DNA of 32,441 nt from Saccoglossus kowalevskii (Eukaryota; Hemichordata; Enteropneusta; Harrimaniidae), in assembly GCF_000003605.2 (NCBI RefSeq), contig NW_003124899.1, positions 435,163 to 467,603 on the forward strand. Direction: 5' to 3'. Below, one piece after another: positions 1 through 11,314 of this stretch (position 1 is its first letter; the number at the start of each line of letters is the position of its first letter). Under the pieces are notes generated by a model. It was given only the letters and a program-made list of their open reading frames with translations, was not told the origin of the DNA and did not search any database. The position numbers were made by a program, and so were the translations under genes.

Positions 1-518
1 GCTTCCGTTACGTCAATATGACGTATATGGTTCAAGGTAACGTCGTTTAAATCGACCACTTTGGTTAAGTAGTCGTTCGTCATCTAATATAAAGTAAAAT
101 CTCTCAAAAACATACTTTTCATGAAGAGCGACCACAAATCGACGATTTTAAACGGGTTTTTTGTCACCCGTTTACGTCATTGATGCGCTTCGCCGTTAGA
201 GAGCGCAATTTATAAGGAAAGTTTGAAAGCCATGATTAAAAGGGTTGATACTCCCCAGGATGTTTCTCTCAACTTGAATGGAAAGGAAGTGAGATGCAAA
301 CGTATGAGAGTGTTCTTATTCGAATACTTTTTTGCAGAGGTTAAAAACTCTTTTGAGGACGTTAGGTGGTCTTTAAATCACCTCAGTTACAATTAAACAG
401 TGAGAAAATACCACTATGGGCGTTTCCCCAAACATAAACAATGCTAAGCTCTTGGTGTATAGAAAATGGTTTAAACATCGTAAAAAGTTATACCAGAAAA
501 GGTTTATTAACACACATT

Positions 519-553
519 CACCGTGACACATAACTATAGATGATGTCACGGTG
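519..553. repeat. Perfect 10-bp inverted repeat with 15-nt spacer
   Basis: CACCGTGACA at 519-528 is matched exactly by its reverse complement TGTCACGGTG at 544-553. The arms are more GC-rich than their surroundings. The arrangement could form a hairpin or be a dimeric protein-binding site. No gene end lies next to it, so a role as an RNA 3' element is not supported. Confidence 0.6.
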
Positions 554-3500
554 CATTTTCATTGTGTTGTCATATTCACTTCGTGTTCCTAGAAATTACA
601 GAGCTGGTGTTACGATCGTTTTTTGCCATTTTGTCTCACGATAAATTCTAGCGTTGAAAAGAGTAACCTGAACACACAGGTGAACACACACGGGACAAGA
701 TATAGGGCTGTTCATGCTTTGCAAACAACACATAAACACCTTGGAAAATTATTGTTTGTTATTATCTTATTATATATGACGTGTGATGTATCATATCACC
801 ACGTGTTTACTTATCTGACACCAACAAAGTAAATTTGGTTCAATATCATATGGATTCAAATATGCAAAGGAAGTAACTATTGTCTTTAGGTTAGGGGCAA
901 ATTCCATTGTTTCTTATCAGTAAAAAATGAAGATCTTATATATTATATATTTAATGGGCGTTGAATTGCAAATATATTTTGTTCCTTGTCATATAAATCT
1001 GCTGTTAAATTATTTGCTATTGTTTCTATATATTGTTTGACATGTTTCTCTAAAAAATAAGGTTACAGTGAAAAAATCATGCTACTGTGCAGCAAGATAA
1101 TAGTTTTCTTTTTAAATTGCGCCCTCGTGGGTTAAACGAAGCACAAACGTATTTACCTAAAGAGGGCGTTTTAATTCGACAGCAAATGTGACAGTAAGCT
1201 GATCCTTCGTACATTATCCCGGACATATTATCTGTCGGATTGGGGATGTATAGTTAAGCGAGCGTAAATCAACGTGTACAAACTGATATGTTTCATATGA
1301 TATTAGATCGGAGTGCAGTTGGGCACGTAGAATGCGGGGAGTAGTCCCGTGTTTATCCGGAGATGTCACTAATAAGGTTAATGCGGCATCAAAGTCGCTC
1401 AGTGAGGGCGCTTTTCTCCAACTTGACACTGGCTTACCTATAAGGTGTACTCTCAGGTTCTAGCAACACGAGCACATCTAGAGAACCCATTGAAAATTAT
1501 AACGCAGGAAGATCTTCACCTTACCTCTTTTTTGGAAAAAATGCAAAAATTGCCGCTGCCGCAAATATGACGAATTTCCGCTCATTGGCATTTAATCATT
1601 CGTACAAAGATAACTTCAGATGATGTAAATATAATGTGTCTATTAAATAGTTGCTATAATTAGAAAGCAATTAATAGGGGGTAATTAACGCTAATGCAAC
1701 GTCTATTAGAATTACTTAGGTTTTACGTCATAGAGAGAAGTATGGTCAGAAACGTAGTCACGTGACTAAGACTGTCGCTACCCAACTACGAGCTTTTACT
1801 TACCTACAGAACCAGATATGATTCAGGTGAAATATACACTCGCGTAATGATGCCTCTTATTTGACCCGTCTTGTTATAGCATTCGTGGTGAAGAAATCAA
1901 CGGGGAACCGGAATTGATAGCCTTGATGCATATAAAGTTACGCATGCAGCCACAATTCAGATTATTTTTAGAAACAATATTGTAATTCAGTATGATATTG
2001 ATCCATGCTGTGGGTCATTGGAAGAAAGTGAGATATTTATTAATATTTTTTGTTGTAAATTAAAATCTCGCCAGTTTTTTTTTTTTTTCTTAGTGACAAT
2101 TTACCCCTTCCCTTTGTAGGAGATTTTGTCACACGTACGTATATGGGATTGTTAAGTTGTGGTCACATGAATTGTCATCATTTACTACATAGTTAACACG
2201 CTTTCGCTTTCGAGAAAAGAGCATAACTTGAATAATGCAATTAGATAAGTTTAGATATTTTTATTTACATTTGCATGTGGATAATTTATTCATTTATTTT
2301 TTGTGATTCAATCGCGGCCAAAATATGCTAATAGTACGAAATACATATATGTGTATACACTGTATACCAACTGAATAGACCGGTATACGTCGGATGGACG
2401 AACAGACGCATGAACGGACGGGTGCCCAGTCTGAAGCAAATAAGCCTGACGCACACTTTAATGCATTAGATGCATGATTATCAAACTAATAAAATCCAAC
2501 GAAATAACTCGATTATTCTCGAATAATTAATTCGATCATATCTGACAAATTATGACATTTCCGTTAATTGATTATAATTGCTGGCCGTATAGACAACTGC
2601 AAGATTAGGCCTTTAAGACAGACCATACGAACAAACACAGCAAAATGCTGAGAGAGCCTAGCTACAAAACAGCCAATCAATTATAACAGATATCAGCATC
2701 CAATCTAATGATGATAATTACCCATTAGCTTAGTAAAGAGATATGTATAGTGTTTTTTTTTTTCAATTACAGTCGTCTATATCCGATTTCCTGAAAACGC
2801 ATAACGTCAGCTGAAGCGGAAACTGATATTTTGAGTCTATACTGATATATCTATAGCCTCGTATTACGCATAACGATATGCGATATCCAAGCATTAATGC
2901 AAATAATTGTATTTATTTATTTATTTTTAAGTTTCTATGGCCACATAACTCGTTCAATTGCACCCATAATGCAATGTTGTCAATATTGAGAACTTCAATG
3001 TGTGAAAAGCATGTTAATCGAGTTGTAAACGAAACGGTATGTTATATTAGTTGCAGAGACCAAGAAGTGATACGAGATGAAAAAGACAAATACAAATGAA
3101 AAACAAACAAAACAAAAATTATCGGGATGGGGAGCAGCCCATGATACCTGCATCTGATTTTAATCATATTAACGTGCACGTGCATGCATGTAGAGTGCGA
3201 GCACGTGTGTAGATGTGTCTCCGAAGACAAAACTCAATATCGCATAGAATATCGCACACACAGCTTCCAACAGTGTTAATGCGAAGATAGGCACAGAATC
3301 CAGAAAAAACTAACCCATTTGTTTCACTCAATAAATTGAGAATTGCCACCCTCTCGAAATTACTGGTGAATATTGATGAAGGATTCGGGTCATAAAAGCT
3401 CCTTCTGATACTATTAATTCAAAATGTGCGCACCTACGTAATTGACTACGTTGTATAATAAGCGCATTGTAATGAGGGGGTTGTAGCAAGTATATGTGGC

Positions 3501-4572
3501 GGCAATGTTTGTACAAGGACTATATACATGGTTGTGTGCAGACATTAATATAACAAATAGCCACTAAAGTCCACTTCACATTTCTGTATAAGCTGTTCGC
3601 TGTTGAATGAAATGTGTCTCGGTGCCAGAAGAGGTAAAATGTTGCATGAAACCATTGTATTATTATGATACACAGAATTAACCGACTTGGAGCTGTTTGA
3701 AGGTCAACATATAGTTCATCCTATCCACGTATCCCTGATTTGGTTCGCAGCTTGATACAATGTTACGCACGTTCATCGTGTTGGTTCTGATTATGATTAT
3801 AACGTGTAATTGAATATTGTATTGCAGGTACGTGTTATCGCGAATCTGTATGCCCAAGTCCTCAATTTGTGTTCAAACAATTTTTGAATAATTTAGGTGA
3901 TTTGTTTTAATATTTTTAGAAATCAGAAAGTCACTAATGTGTCACATATATATTTTAAAATATTTAGTAAATCAATATAAGTATCCGTGATATTCACTCG
4001 TGGTAGCGATTTAGTCATTTGGAATATTTCAATAATGCAATAAAGTTAGTTCTAATGTCGCCGATCAATACAAAACTTTCAAGGGAATTCAGGCTATGGG
4101 ACATTCGCCTATAATTATATTTCGATGCGAAATAATGCGAATAACTGACAGTTTATTGTTTTATATCAACCTCTGTCGTGGCAAGCATATATTAGTTACT
4201 GTACATTACGTTGTGTTACAGAAGTAGGGAGACACGCTAATTTGTCGGATAGTAACACTGTAATGCGCTTTATCATTTGCAAATACACCTACGCTATCGA
4301 TACCCAGTCAACCCATGAAAACAATTCATAATGTAATGTTCACCTCGATGCGGGTCGGTGGTCTCAACATTTTAAAACAACTACAGGGACAGAATCTAGA
4401 CAATATCATCAACAACGAATTCAAACTTAAAAGTGAAACTACAAAAGTGGAATAATAATAGCGATGCACTTTGTAAAATACGTGTAATTTGAACCAATAG
4501 GTCTTAGTTTACAAGGACACTATCCAAGTAATTATGCAGGTACAGTGGTTCCCTACCAAGGTGATCAGCCGA

Positions 4573-4584
4573 CCCCCCCCCCCC
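4573..4584. repeat. Homopolymer C tract (C12)
   Basis: Twelve consecutive C residues in AT-rich sequence, one of several 10-17 nt G/C homopolymers in the window. Confidence 0.9.
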
Positions 4585-5832
4585 GCAAATATAAGTAGCT
4601 GTAACGTGGCAACAATTTAGATGCAGTATTGAAAATAATTACTGTTTTACTAGAAGTACAGGGACGTATGATCTCTAGGGGTCACTAATAAAGCTTATTA
4701 ACTCTGCAATGTTATTCACCCGTCTAATCTAAAGTTTAACGTATTTAGTTTCTAACATAGTATGTCGTAATCATTTTGGCCTGTGTAATAATAATTATCT
4801 TTATTGCGTTCATACCCCTATTAGGATTTTGACTAAAATACAATACAGATGTGAATAAAACAATAAAAGTGAGAATAAAAATACACACAGGAAAATAAAA
4901 ACTGACAAGCAAATAAAAGTAGGAAAAAAATGTGATATGTGTGATAAGATGACTAAGTACGTTGAACTTATATGGTACATCGGTACACACCCGTCATCTT
5001 TTCTCGAACCCAATCCTAGTTCACTCATCCACAGAATACACTAAAGTTTAACACACATTAAAATTTATCATAGATACACCGGGAATGTAATGATCCTGAA
5101 GAGTGGCTGACTGGAACCAAGTGCCGGGTGGTCTTTTTTTTTTTTTATTATTTTCAAAGACATAATCTCAGAATGCGTTTGCGATAGCTGGTAGCTGATA
5201 CTGCGACGTCCGACCTAAGGTGACCCGCAATATCCCCCTCACTGATCGGAACTTGAAGAGGGTCATTAAAATGTATGTGAATAATGGGATATAAGTCACG
5301 TCTTCGAAAATCTATAGAGAAATGAAATAGTCCAAAGAAAGAAGTATCACACTCAAAGAAAAGTACTAGTAACCATTAAATCAATTTGTTTTTCTATCCC
5401 GCACTGTATTCATTTATACACTATGTTTGTTTATTTTTTTTTATTTTTTTGGCCAGACCTTGTAATAACAATGAACTGGTCTTGGCCTATGTTGTATCAG
5501 TGTGTTTGTAGACTAGTCTTGACCTATCTTATACGACCTCGTATCACAAACCCAACTACTGCCTTTTTTTCGCATTGTTGACATGACATGACGATCGAAC
5601 AATGACAACCATGCATATTAAATTTTCACCACGGCAAGTCTGCTGCCCATAAATGAAATGGGTCGGAATTGTATTATGCAAACAGAACTTGTTCAAATAG
5701 CTATTTTTCATGCAGCCATTCCACGCATTATATGCGCAACGTTCAACGCTTGGCCATATACGCCGTATGGACAGTTTGTGTTTATTTCATGTAATGCAAT
5801 CAGTGATATGTTCATGATATTTTTCCCGTTAC

Positions 5833-5840
5833 TATAAATA
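5833..5840 (+). promoter_or_regulatory. TATA-box-like element
   Basis: TATAAATA is a near-consensus TATA box. A start site 25-30 bases downstream would fall at about 5858-5863. There is a donor-like GTGAGA at about 5919 that could end a short noncoding exon, so this might be an alternative upstream promoter of the main gene. The idea rests on the motif alone. Confidence 0.3.
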
Positions 5841-5858
5841 CCGGGCAAGACAGATCAA

Positions 5859-6017
5859 ATGTTCGAGGCCGTGGTATTGTGTCACCTACCCGTGTTGCAT
5901 ATCTTGTACTACTGTTACGTGAGAGGTCGTAACCGTCCAGTGCGGGTTGAACAGACCAGCCAACAACCTTTTGTACATCTATGCAAGGACAGTTTTCAAT
6001 GCCGCGCTTTTGAATGA
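5859..6017 (+). CDS. Short ORF, 52 codons, unrecognised
   Basis: An ATG-to-TGA frame encodes 52 residues with a hydrophobic, Tyr-rich N-terminal third (residues 2-20) followed by basic residues VRGRNRPVR, then a polar tail with two Cys. It starts 26 bases after the TATA-like box, so the mRNA would be nearly leaderless, which argues against efficient translation. I do not recognise the protein. It lies in a locally less AT-rich patch, which raises the chance of a random open frame. More likely a chance ORF or part of a 5' exon than a real gene. Confidence 0.13.
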   Translation: MFEAVVLCHLPVLHILYYCYVRGRNRPVRVEQTSQQPFVHLCKDSFQCRAFE

Positions 6018-6171
6018 AATAACAATATCACACACTAATGAAGTCGGATTATACAAATAAAAATAGGGGATATTTAAAATAGTACAAATATTGCAAAGTA
6101 ATAATCATTCATTGGGCTTCTGGCATTAGAATTGTGGCTTATAAATTATTTATTCTTTTGTACTCGACCAA

Positions 6172-6231
6172 CCAATCAGAACCCAGCAAGCCTGGATTTT
6201 TAAAAATACCCGCCTTTATTCTCTCAGCATT
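6172..6231 (+). promoter_or_regulatory. Candidate core promoter of the main gene
   Basis: A CCAATCA box (6172-6178), an AT-rich TATA-like element TTTTTAAAAATA (6197-6208) and an initiator-like TCAGCATT (6224-6231) occur in that order. The candidate start base A6226 is 25 bases after T6201 of the TATA-like element, normal TATA-to-start spacing, and the CCAAT box is at about -54. The first coding ATG follows at 6423, giving a leader of about 200 nt. Motif order and spacing are seen; use as a promoter is inferred. Confidence 0.45.
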
Positions 6232-6422
6232 TCCCCCTAGTTCGTTGTTGAATTTACAAAACGTTTAGAACAAATAAATAAACAGTTCCAACACAGTATG
6301 CATATAACAAGACCGAGAAGACATTTCATTGACGATAAGAGGTCGCATTTTGAGAAGTTTGAAAAAAATTCTTATCATCTGATATCAGACGGCTTTGGTT
6401 CATTTGCATAAGTTACACAAAC
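6226..6422 (+). other. Predicted 5' leader (UTR) of the main gene
   Basis: This is the stretch between the candidate initiator and the first coding ATG. It contains one notable upstream ORF (6298-6411) and an octamer ATTTGCAT (6402-6409) just before the start codon. The exact 5' end is inferred from motifs only, and an additional 5' noncoding exon cannot be excluded. Confidence 0.35.
6298..6411 (+). CDS. Upstream ORF (37 codons) in the 5' leader
   Basis: ATG at 6298 opens a 37-codon frame ending TAA at 6409-6411, 11 nt before the main ATG and in a different frame (offset 125 nt). The upstream ATG has A at -3 and C at +4, an adequate context. The main ATG has A at -3 and G at +4, a strong one. 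The encoded peptide is basic and charged (it begins MHITRPRRHF) and I do not recognise it. If the leader is as predicted, scanning ribosomes would meet this ORF first, and the short gap would make reinitiation inefficient, so it could repress the main ORF. It could equally be a chance frame. Confidence 0.3.
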   Translation: MHITRPRRHFIDDKRSHFEKFEKNSYHLISDGFGSFA

Positions 6423-6441
6423 ATGGCTGACTTGTTGACTG
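6423..6441 (+). CDS. Main gene, coding exon 1 (start codon exon)
   Basis: ATG in strong context (AAACATGG) is followed by codons for MADLLT and one extra G, then a consensus donor G|GTAAGTATG at 6442. The next exon's acceptor (TTTTTATTCCAG, ending 6732) is followed by CT, completing the split codon as GCT (Ala) in exactly the frame of the 1373-codon exon 2. This phase match is the main support for this start. An in-frame ATG at 6681 lies inside the intron, before the acceptor, and would add an unlikely peptide. If the intron were retained, translation from this ATG would stop after 44 codons. A very short initiating coding exon before a giant exon is unusual but plausible. Confidence 0.7.
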
Positions 6442-6732
6442 GTAAGTATGGATCGGCTCGATTTTTTACTTTTTTTGTACGTTTTTACTGGCTAGACACA
6501 TACAAGGTTTCACTGACGTATTTATGTGTACCACATAAACTGTTCTGGCTATTTTGAGAATCGTAGATAGGGGAAATTGATATTTATGTCCGGTTAACTC
6601 GATGTAACTTGTCGACATAGCGAACTTTGAACGTCGGCGAGCCACTCACTCACTGACATGACTGACTGGTTGTACTTTGTTTGTGTACATTATATATGTT
6701 TCGTTCTTTTCATGTTGACGTTTTTATTCCAG
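6442..6732 (+). other. Intron 1 (291 bp, phase 1)
   Basis: Starts GTAAGTATG and ends with the pyrimidine-rich acceptor TTTTTATTCCAG. It separates the first base of an Ala codon from its last two. It contains in-frame stops relative to exon 1 and has no other visible feature. Confidence 0.7.
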
Positions 6733-9700
6733 CTCACCCAAATGATACATCTGCCAGTATATCAGCGCCAAGGTTAAGTTTGCTGTCAAATAACGCAAGT
6801 CCGTATACCCTCAACGCAAATGGGAAAGTTCCCGAGGACAAGTCTGTGTTTCACCGAACGGACGAAAGAATATCACAACATGTGAAATATGGCCTAGCGC
6901 CACGGAATATAAACTATCATGTTAACTATGCCGGATATCCCCCTGAGGCTACCAGATCTCGAAGTCGGCTACACCGATTCGTCTTTCGTAAGAATGGAAA
7001 AGAAAAGAACACATCGAACAGAAAAAAATGGGCAAATGAGACGCGGGATAGAGATGTCTTATTGGCCGTCGATGCAAGTTATGACGGTCAGGAACATTAT
7101 GATCGCGACTCGTTCAAGTTCACCGACTGGGTCTTTGGCGAGACAGACACTGATATCGTTGATGACATTCAAGTATATGCGAAAAACGTGAGAAAAGAAG
7201 TCCCTCTGCGTCGAAGTGCTTCCATGAATGCGCCGCGGTGTCGTCAAAATATCCTTTCCCTGAAACGAAGTTCCTCGTTCAGGATCGATTCCCAGGGAAA
7301 CAGCGAGGAGAGCAGCGGTGCTTGCAGTGATTGGGATACAGGGAGTGATTTCACAGCCAATACTGTGGGATACAATCCAGTTTTAACCTCTAACTCTAGT
7401 TTACTAAATATTACAAAAATAAATAAACCATTGCTACAAAAATTACGTGAAGAAATTCCTCTCAGAGAAATGAAACGAGCTGCGTCCATAAGTACATTAT
7501 GTAGTAATACTAATATTGATAACTCTAGCTGCTTATCTACTGATTCTGGATTTTACACAGCCAGTACGCATGTTTTTGAAAAAAGACAATTAAACGACGA
7601 TACATCGTTGGGAAACACTGTAAAGCTAGCGTCAAAGACCAACGTTAAGAAAAAAAAAGGTAGGAGCTTATTTGGGGGGAAATCAAAGAAAAAAGGCAGT
7701 GATTCTGAGAGTGAAAGTAAAACTGATGCAGAACATGGAGTAGCCAAAAATGGTGGATTAACCGCTGATGGTGGTAAACATGCGGATGAATCAAAAGATG
7801 TGTTGAGTGCAACTTTGAAGAATGAAAAACTCGGAAACAATGTCAAGAATGTAAAATCAAATTCTTGTAAAGTTGACAGGACACCCAATTCTGCAACATT
7901 GGGGGCTGGTGGATGTACTGTGCAACGAACTGATGTTCCTTTACACGGTGCTATGCATATGTCAAAGTCTGGTGCAAATTCTGCTGATTCAACAGAAAAT
8001 AAAACTGGCAAGTCAGCAACTATTGCAAAGAAAGGTGCATCACATGATTCTGGTAAGAAAACTCGTATCCCCGTTAAAAATATAGCGAGTTCATCCACTT
8101 CTTCACAGACACCAAAGTCCACTATGACTGATAAGCATTTGCCGATTGCTGTCTCACCAGGAAAAATGTTACATAACGGAACTGAAAATCGGGCTGTTGT
8201 CGGAAAACGTAATGAAAATCAATTTCTGAGGGGTGGAAGTCTGCGTGAAAAGCAAAAAAAGGATCAAGAAACAAAATCTTTGCAGCGAATGAACAGTTTA
8301 CCATTGAAAAAAATGAATGGAAGTAAAAAGAAACACAAAAAAGAACTAAAAAAGTTGGCCTGTCTTGAAGAAAGTAGCAAAACTCAAGATGGGAAAGAGA
8401 TAACACAGGGTAAACTGAATACAAAAAACAACGATAAAGCTGGTTTGAAACACTGTGATACTTTGAAAGAAAAAGATAAAAATGGTAAAAAAAGTAATAA
8501 ATCAAAAGATGTGCTACATGGTACTGAGAAGACAGCTGTTTCAAAAAAGGAGACAACAAATTCTGGGAAGGTGCCAGATGTCCCAAACCAACAAAACGGG
8601 ACAAAGAAGGAGCAAAATATTAAACACAAACAACGAAGCAGTGAAAATATGCATGTGAAAAGCTTGGGTGATAGTTCACAAAATTGTAATGTAAAGCAGG
8701 TCAAAAGGTCATTGGTCAAAGTTCCTGCTTTACCAACAACAACAACAACTGGGGAAGTTGAAATTAATTCAGATCAAAATCAACTAAGAAAAACTACTCC
8801 ATCTAAACTACCCAAACCCAGAGGCGTTTTAACACCACCTAGAAAAGACATTTACAAAGCAGCGTCTGTGTCAGGCACAAACTCTTCACATAAAGATAAA
8901 ATTAGTGTAAAATATCCAGGGAGTCATGTCACAGTTCCAGGCAATTTTGCTACTGCAAGCGTATCACTACATGATGAAGGAGTTGATGGTAAAAAAACAC
9001 GACAAAGGAAAGTTGCAAATAAAGTAGCTAGGCCTAGGGCTCAAATGAGTTCTCTGAAAGGTGTGTCCAACACATACCGTAATACCTCACCCTCTGTTAA
9101 GGGTGACCCAGCTTGTCCCCCTGACATGCAATCTGCTGACCAAGAGATGAATTTACATGTTTTGAACAGTGAGGTGTTAAATCGGTCAGCATGCAAAGGT
9201 TCGAATAAGTCTCCGGAGGACAGTATGAAAAAAGGTGTTGTCGCTAGCACTGATTTGACAAAAGTACAAAAAAACAGTGTGAAGCAGTCTGATTGCTGTA
9301 ATAGATATCCACCTATTAGCCATTCAAGAGACATCGCTAAGTCTGTTCACCCCCAGGGACATGTTTTCTCCAACAAAAGAGTCCAACATCACTCATCTGT
9401 TAAGTCTGCACAGTTAGGTGGCAGTCCAGGTACTTTAACCATAGGAAATACATCAGCTCCTGTGAGAAAGGATAGTGAACACAGTGATTCAAACTTAGCT
9501 GATGTGAATGAACAGACAAAGTGTTCAGATAACGTATTGACTAATACAGACATCGATTGCCAAGATAATGAGCCCTTGTATATTCTAAAACATGCACAGT
9601 CAATTAGTCTCAATGATCTGCTGGATGAAAGCAATATGGAATCAGACACTGATTCCACGCTTGACTGCAATTCTGAAGTGCAAGGTGTGGCCACAAACAT

Positions 9701-10851
9701 TTATAGCAGTCCTGGTGAGATGAGCCAAATTACCAGGACAATGGCTGCTTCTGATATCAATGCTGATTATATTAAAGATGGCGTGCATGGTAGTCAGGAA
9801 ACTGAATACCATAAAATCAACCAGCCACTTGTAAGCTTAAAACCAACCAATAATTTCTCGGATACAGGTGTGTCTAAGCATGTTGTAAATATCAACAAGA
9901 ATGCAGTGGGTGGAGACGAACATGGGTCAGATCAGTGCACAATTAGACCAGAGATAATGAACTCAGTTCTCGATTCGTGTACCTCTTCAGATCAAGAAGG
10001 CACACAACGCCAGACTTGTAGTAAAATACAGTCTGTATCAACCACAGTAAAAAAATCACAGTACTTGCACGTACAACATGAATTACCATTATCTGGTCGC
10101 TCAGAAGTATTTGATCGTTTACAGGGAAACAGTGGATCCCCAGTATGTGATACAGCAGAAACTGTTGATAAAGTTTGTGAAGGAAATACAACCGAATTGT
10201 TAGATTCACAAAACACTGCAGAAATTGATGAAAATGAAAATCAGGTTGGACCAAGTAGGTTGATATTGCATCCAAGTTTGGTACAACAGGAAAGAGTACA
10301 AAAAAAGTATGTGATGATTAAAGATAAATTGTTAAATGAGGAAAACTCATCGATTAGATCATCTCGTCTTCCGCAGTATGTGAACAAGAACAATTTTCAT
10401 AAGTCAATTCCTACCAAACCAAAGATATCTCCTTGTCCCACTTTGCAATCAAAGAAATCGCCTGACAGTTCCAAAGTACAGCGCAATCGACTTGTAAATG
10501 AAGCGTATAAACAGGGAGGAACAGCCAAAAGTGTAGACAGTTGCAGTCAGTCATCACCGCCTTTAATTGCAGAGTGTCCTACTACACCTGTGGCTATACA
10601 TGTTGTAGATGAGTCTAAAAACATGGCTGAAAATGAAACATTTAATGCCAGGCACGGCCTGACGGAAGTTAGTTCCACAGGGAGGTCGTGCATGACAGTG
10701 ACCCCGTCCTCCATTAGTCCAATCATCGATCAAGAAAGTGCAGAGAGACTTTCTTGTCAAATGCAAGAACTCCCAAGAGAGAGAAATGAACAGTTAGTAC
10801 TACGAAAACAACTTGGCAAACCAAGTGGCGTTTACAATCCATATACTCCAG
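6733..10851 (+). CDS. Main gene, giant exon 2: Ser/Lys-rich, candidate microtubule-end protein
   Basis: A 4119-nt exon, phase 1 at both ends, encodes 1373 residues with no interruption; with exon 1 this gives 1379 codons (residue numbers count from MADLLT). I do not recognise the family. Composition is Ser, Lys, Asn, Thr and Asp rich with few hydrophobic runs, no signal peptide and no membrane segment, so mostly disordered. Visible parts: a basic block (about 80-107, including RKNGKEK); three basophilic-kinase-like RxxS motifs (RRSAS 166-170, KRSSS 184-188, KRAAS 254-258); a Lys-rich middle (about 313-650); an acidic segment LLDESNMESDTDS (about 968-980); and a C-terminal charged stretch that may begin a coiled coil. 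Three SxIP-like motifs, TRIP (450), SKLP (697) and SRLP (1217), lie in basic or Ser-rich surroundings as in EB1-binding plus-end proteins (MTUS, NCKAP5, CCSER, NAV and GTSE1 types). That function is inferred. Donor G|GTAAGT at 10852 means more exons follow; retaining that intron would add about 23 residues before a stop at 10918-10920. Confidence 0.9.
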
Positions 10852-11173
10852 GTAAGTTTGCTTTGTACTTTTATTTTCTGGTAGTGACTATTAATTGCAA
10901 TACTTGTGTGTGTTTACTGTGAAACAAATCTCTTTAGTAAGCATGATATTATGGCTAATCTGATCTGCCTTCCCAAAAGACAAAAAATCAGAATAACGAA
11001 ATTGTGTCATTGCTAATTCTCATAGCAAAAATACCACAAGTCTGGGAAGCTTAGATTAGATGAATGATTAAGTGTTGTGTTGGCTGAAATGATATGCACA
11101 GTATAGAATTTATTGCAATATGTGTACTGTAAAAGGTTAATGAAATTACAAAATGCAATGTGCACACACCTCA

Positions 11174-11183
11174 CCCCCCCCCC
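11174..11183. repeat. Homopolymer C tract (C10)
   Basis: Ten C residues followed by TCCCC. Sense-strand C run within the putative intron. Confidence 0.9.
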
Positions 11184-11282
11184 TCCCCGCGTACATGTAG
11201 GTAATTTGTAGCACATTGAGTTGGCTACCATTAAAACACATTACCAAATTTCCTTGAGTCCTACAGTATGGTTTTATTTTAA

Positions 11283-11314
11283 TACAGTTGCTCGCAAAAA
11301 GTACGTAGACATCC
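11283..11314 (+). mobile_element. Possible Tc1/mariner-type terminus (remnant)
   Basis: TA followed by CAGTTGCTCGCAAAAAGTA resembles the general form of Tc1/mariner terminal inverted repeats (TA target, CAGT start, CAAAAAGTA core). No matching inverted end was found within the next kilobase and no transposase frame is present, so at most this is a decayed end. Confidence 0.2.

Larger units (their letters stand above)
1..5832. other. Upstream intergenic region, no supported gene
   Basis: No reading frame here has convincing protein character or paired splice sites. The stretch is AT-rich and holds a perfect short inverted repeat (519-553), T tracts near 2075-2088 and 5135, a C tract (4573-4584) and a degenerate GGACGAAC-like run near 2390-2425. 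Two diverged copies of a roughly 25-bp segment lie at about 5472 and 5511 (ACTGGTCTTGGCCTAT versus ACTAGTCTTGACCTAT). A pair of short inverted GCGCCCTC/GAGGGCG blocks near 1118-1170 could be a decayed small element. A neighbouring gene's regulatory DNA could lie here, but nothing shows it directly. Confidence 0.6.

Noticed and set aside
1214-1429. Minus-strand 71-codon frame with fairly balanced composition
   Set aside because: It begins at GTG, not ATG, has no paired donor and acceptor, and nothing nearby supports a gene. It might be an exon of an unseen gene but I cannot support it.
2390-2425. GGACGAAC-like short repeats
   Set aside because: Too short and degenerate to call a tandem array or CRISPR-like structure.
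6681-6732. In-frame ATG at 6681 as the start of the large protein
   Set aside because: It lies before a good acceptor (TTTTTATTCCAG) and inside a GT-AG intron whose removal joins MADLLT to the same frame in matching phase. The extra 17 residues look like translated intron.
7553-8122. 189-codon minus-strand frame inside exon 2
   Set aside because: It is antisense to the strongly supported plus-strand frame and is a composition shadow: Lys/Ser-rich codons read backwards give Phe/Leu/Ser. The same applies to 8122-8604, 8384-8719 and 9389-9700.
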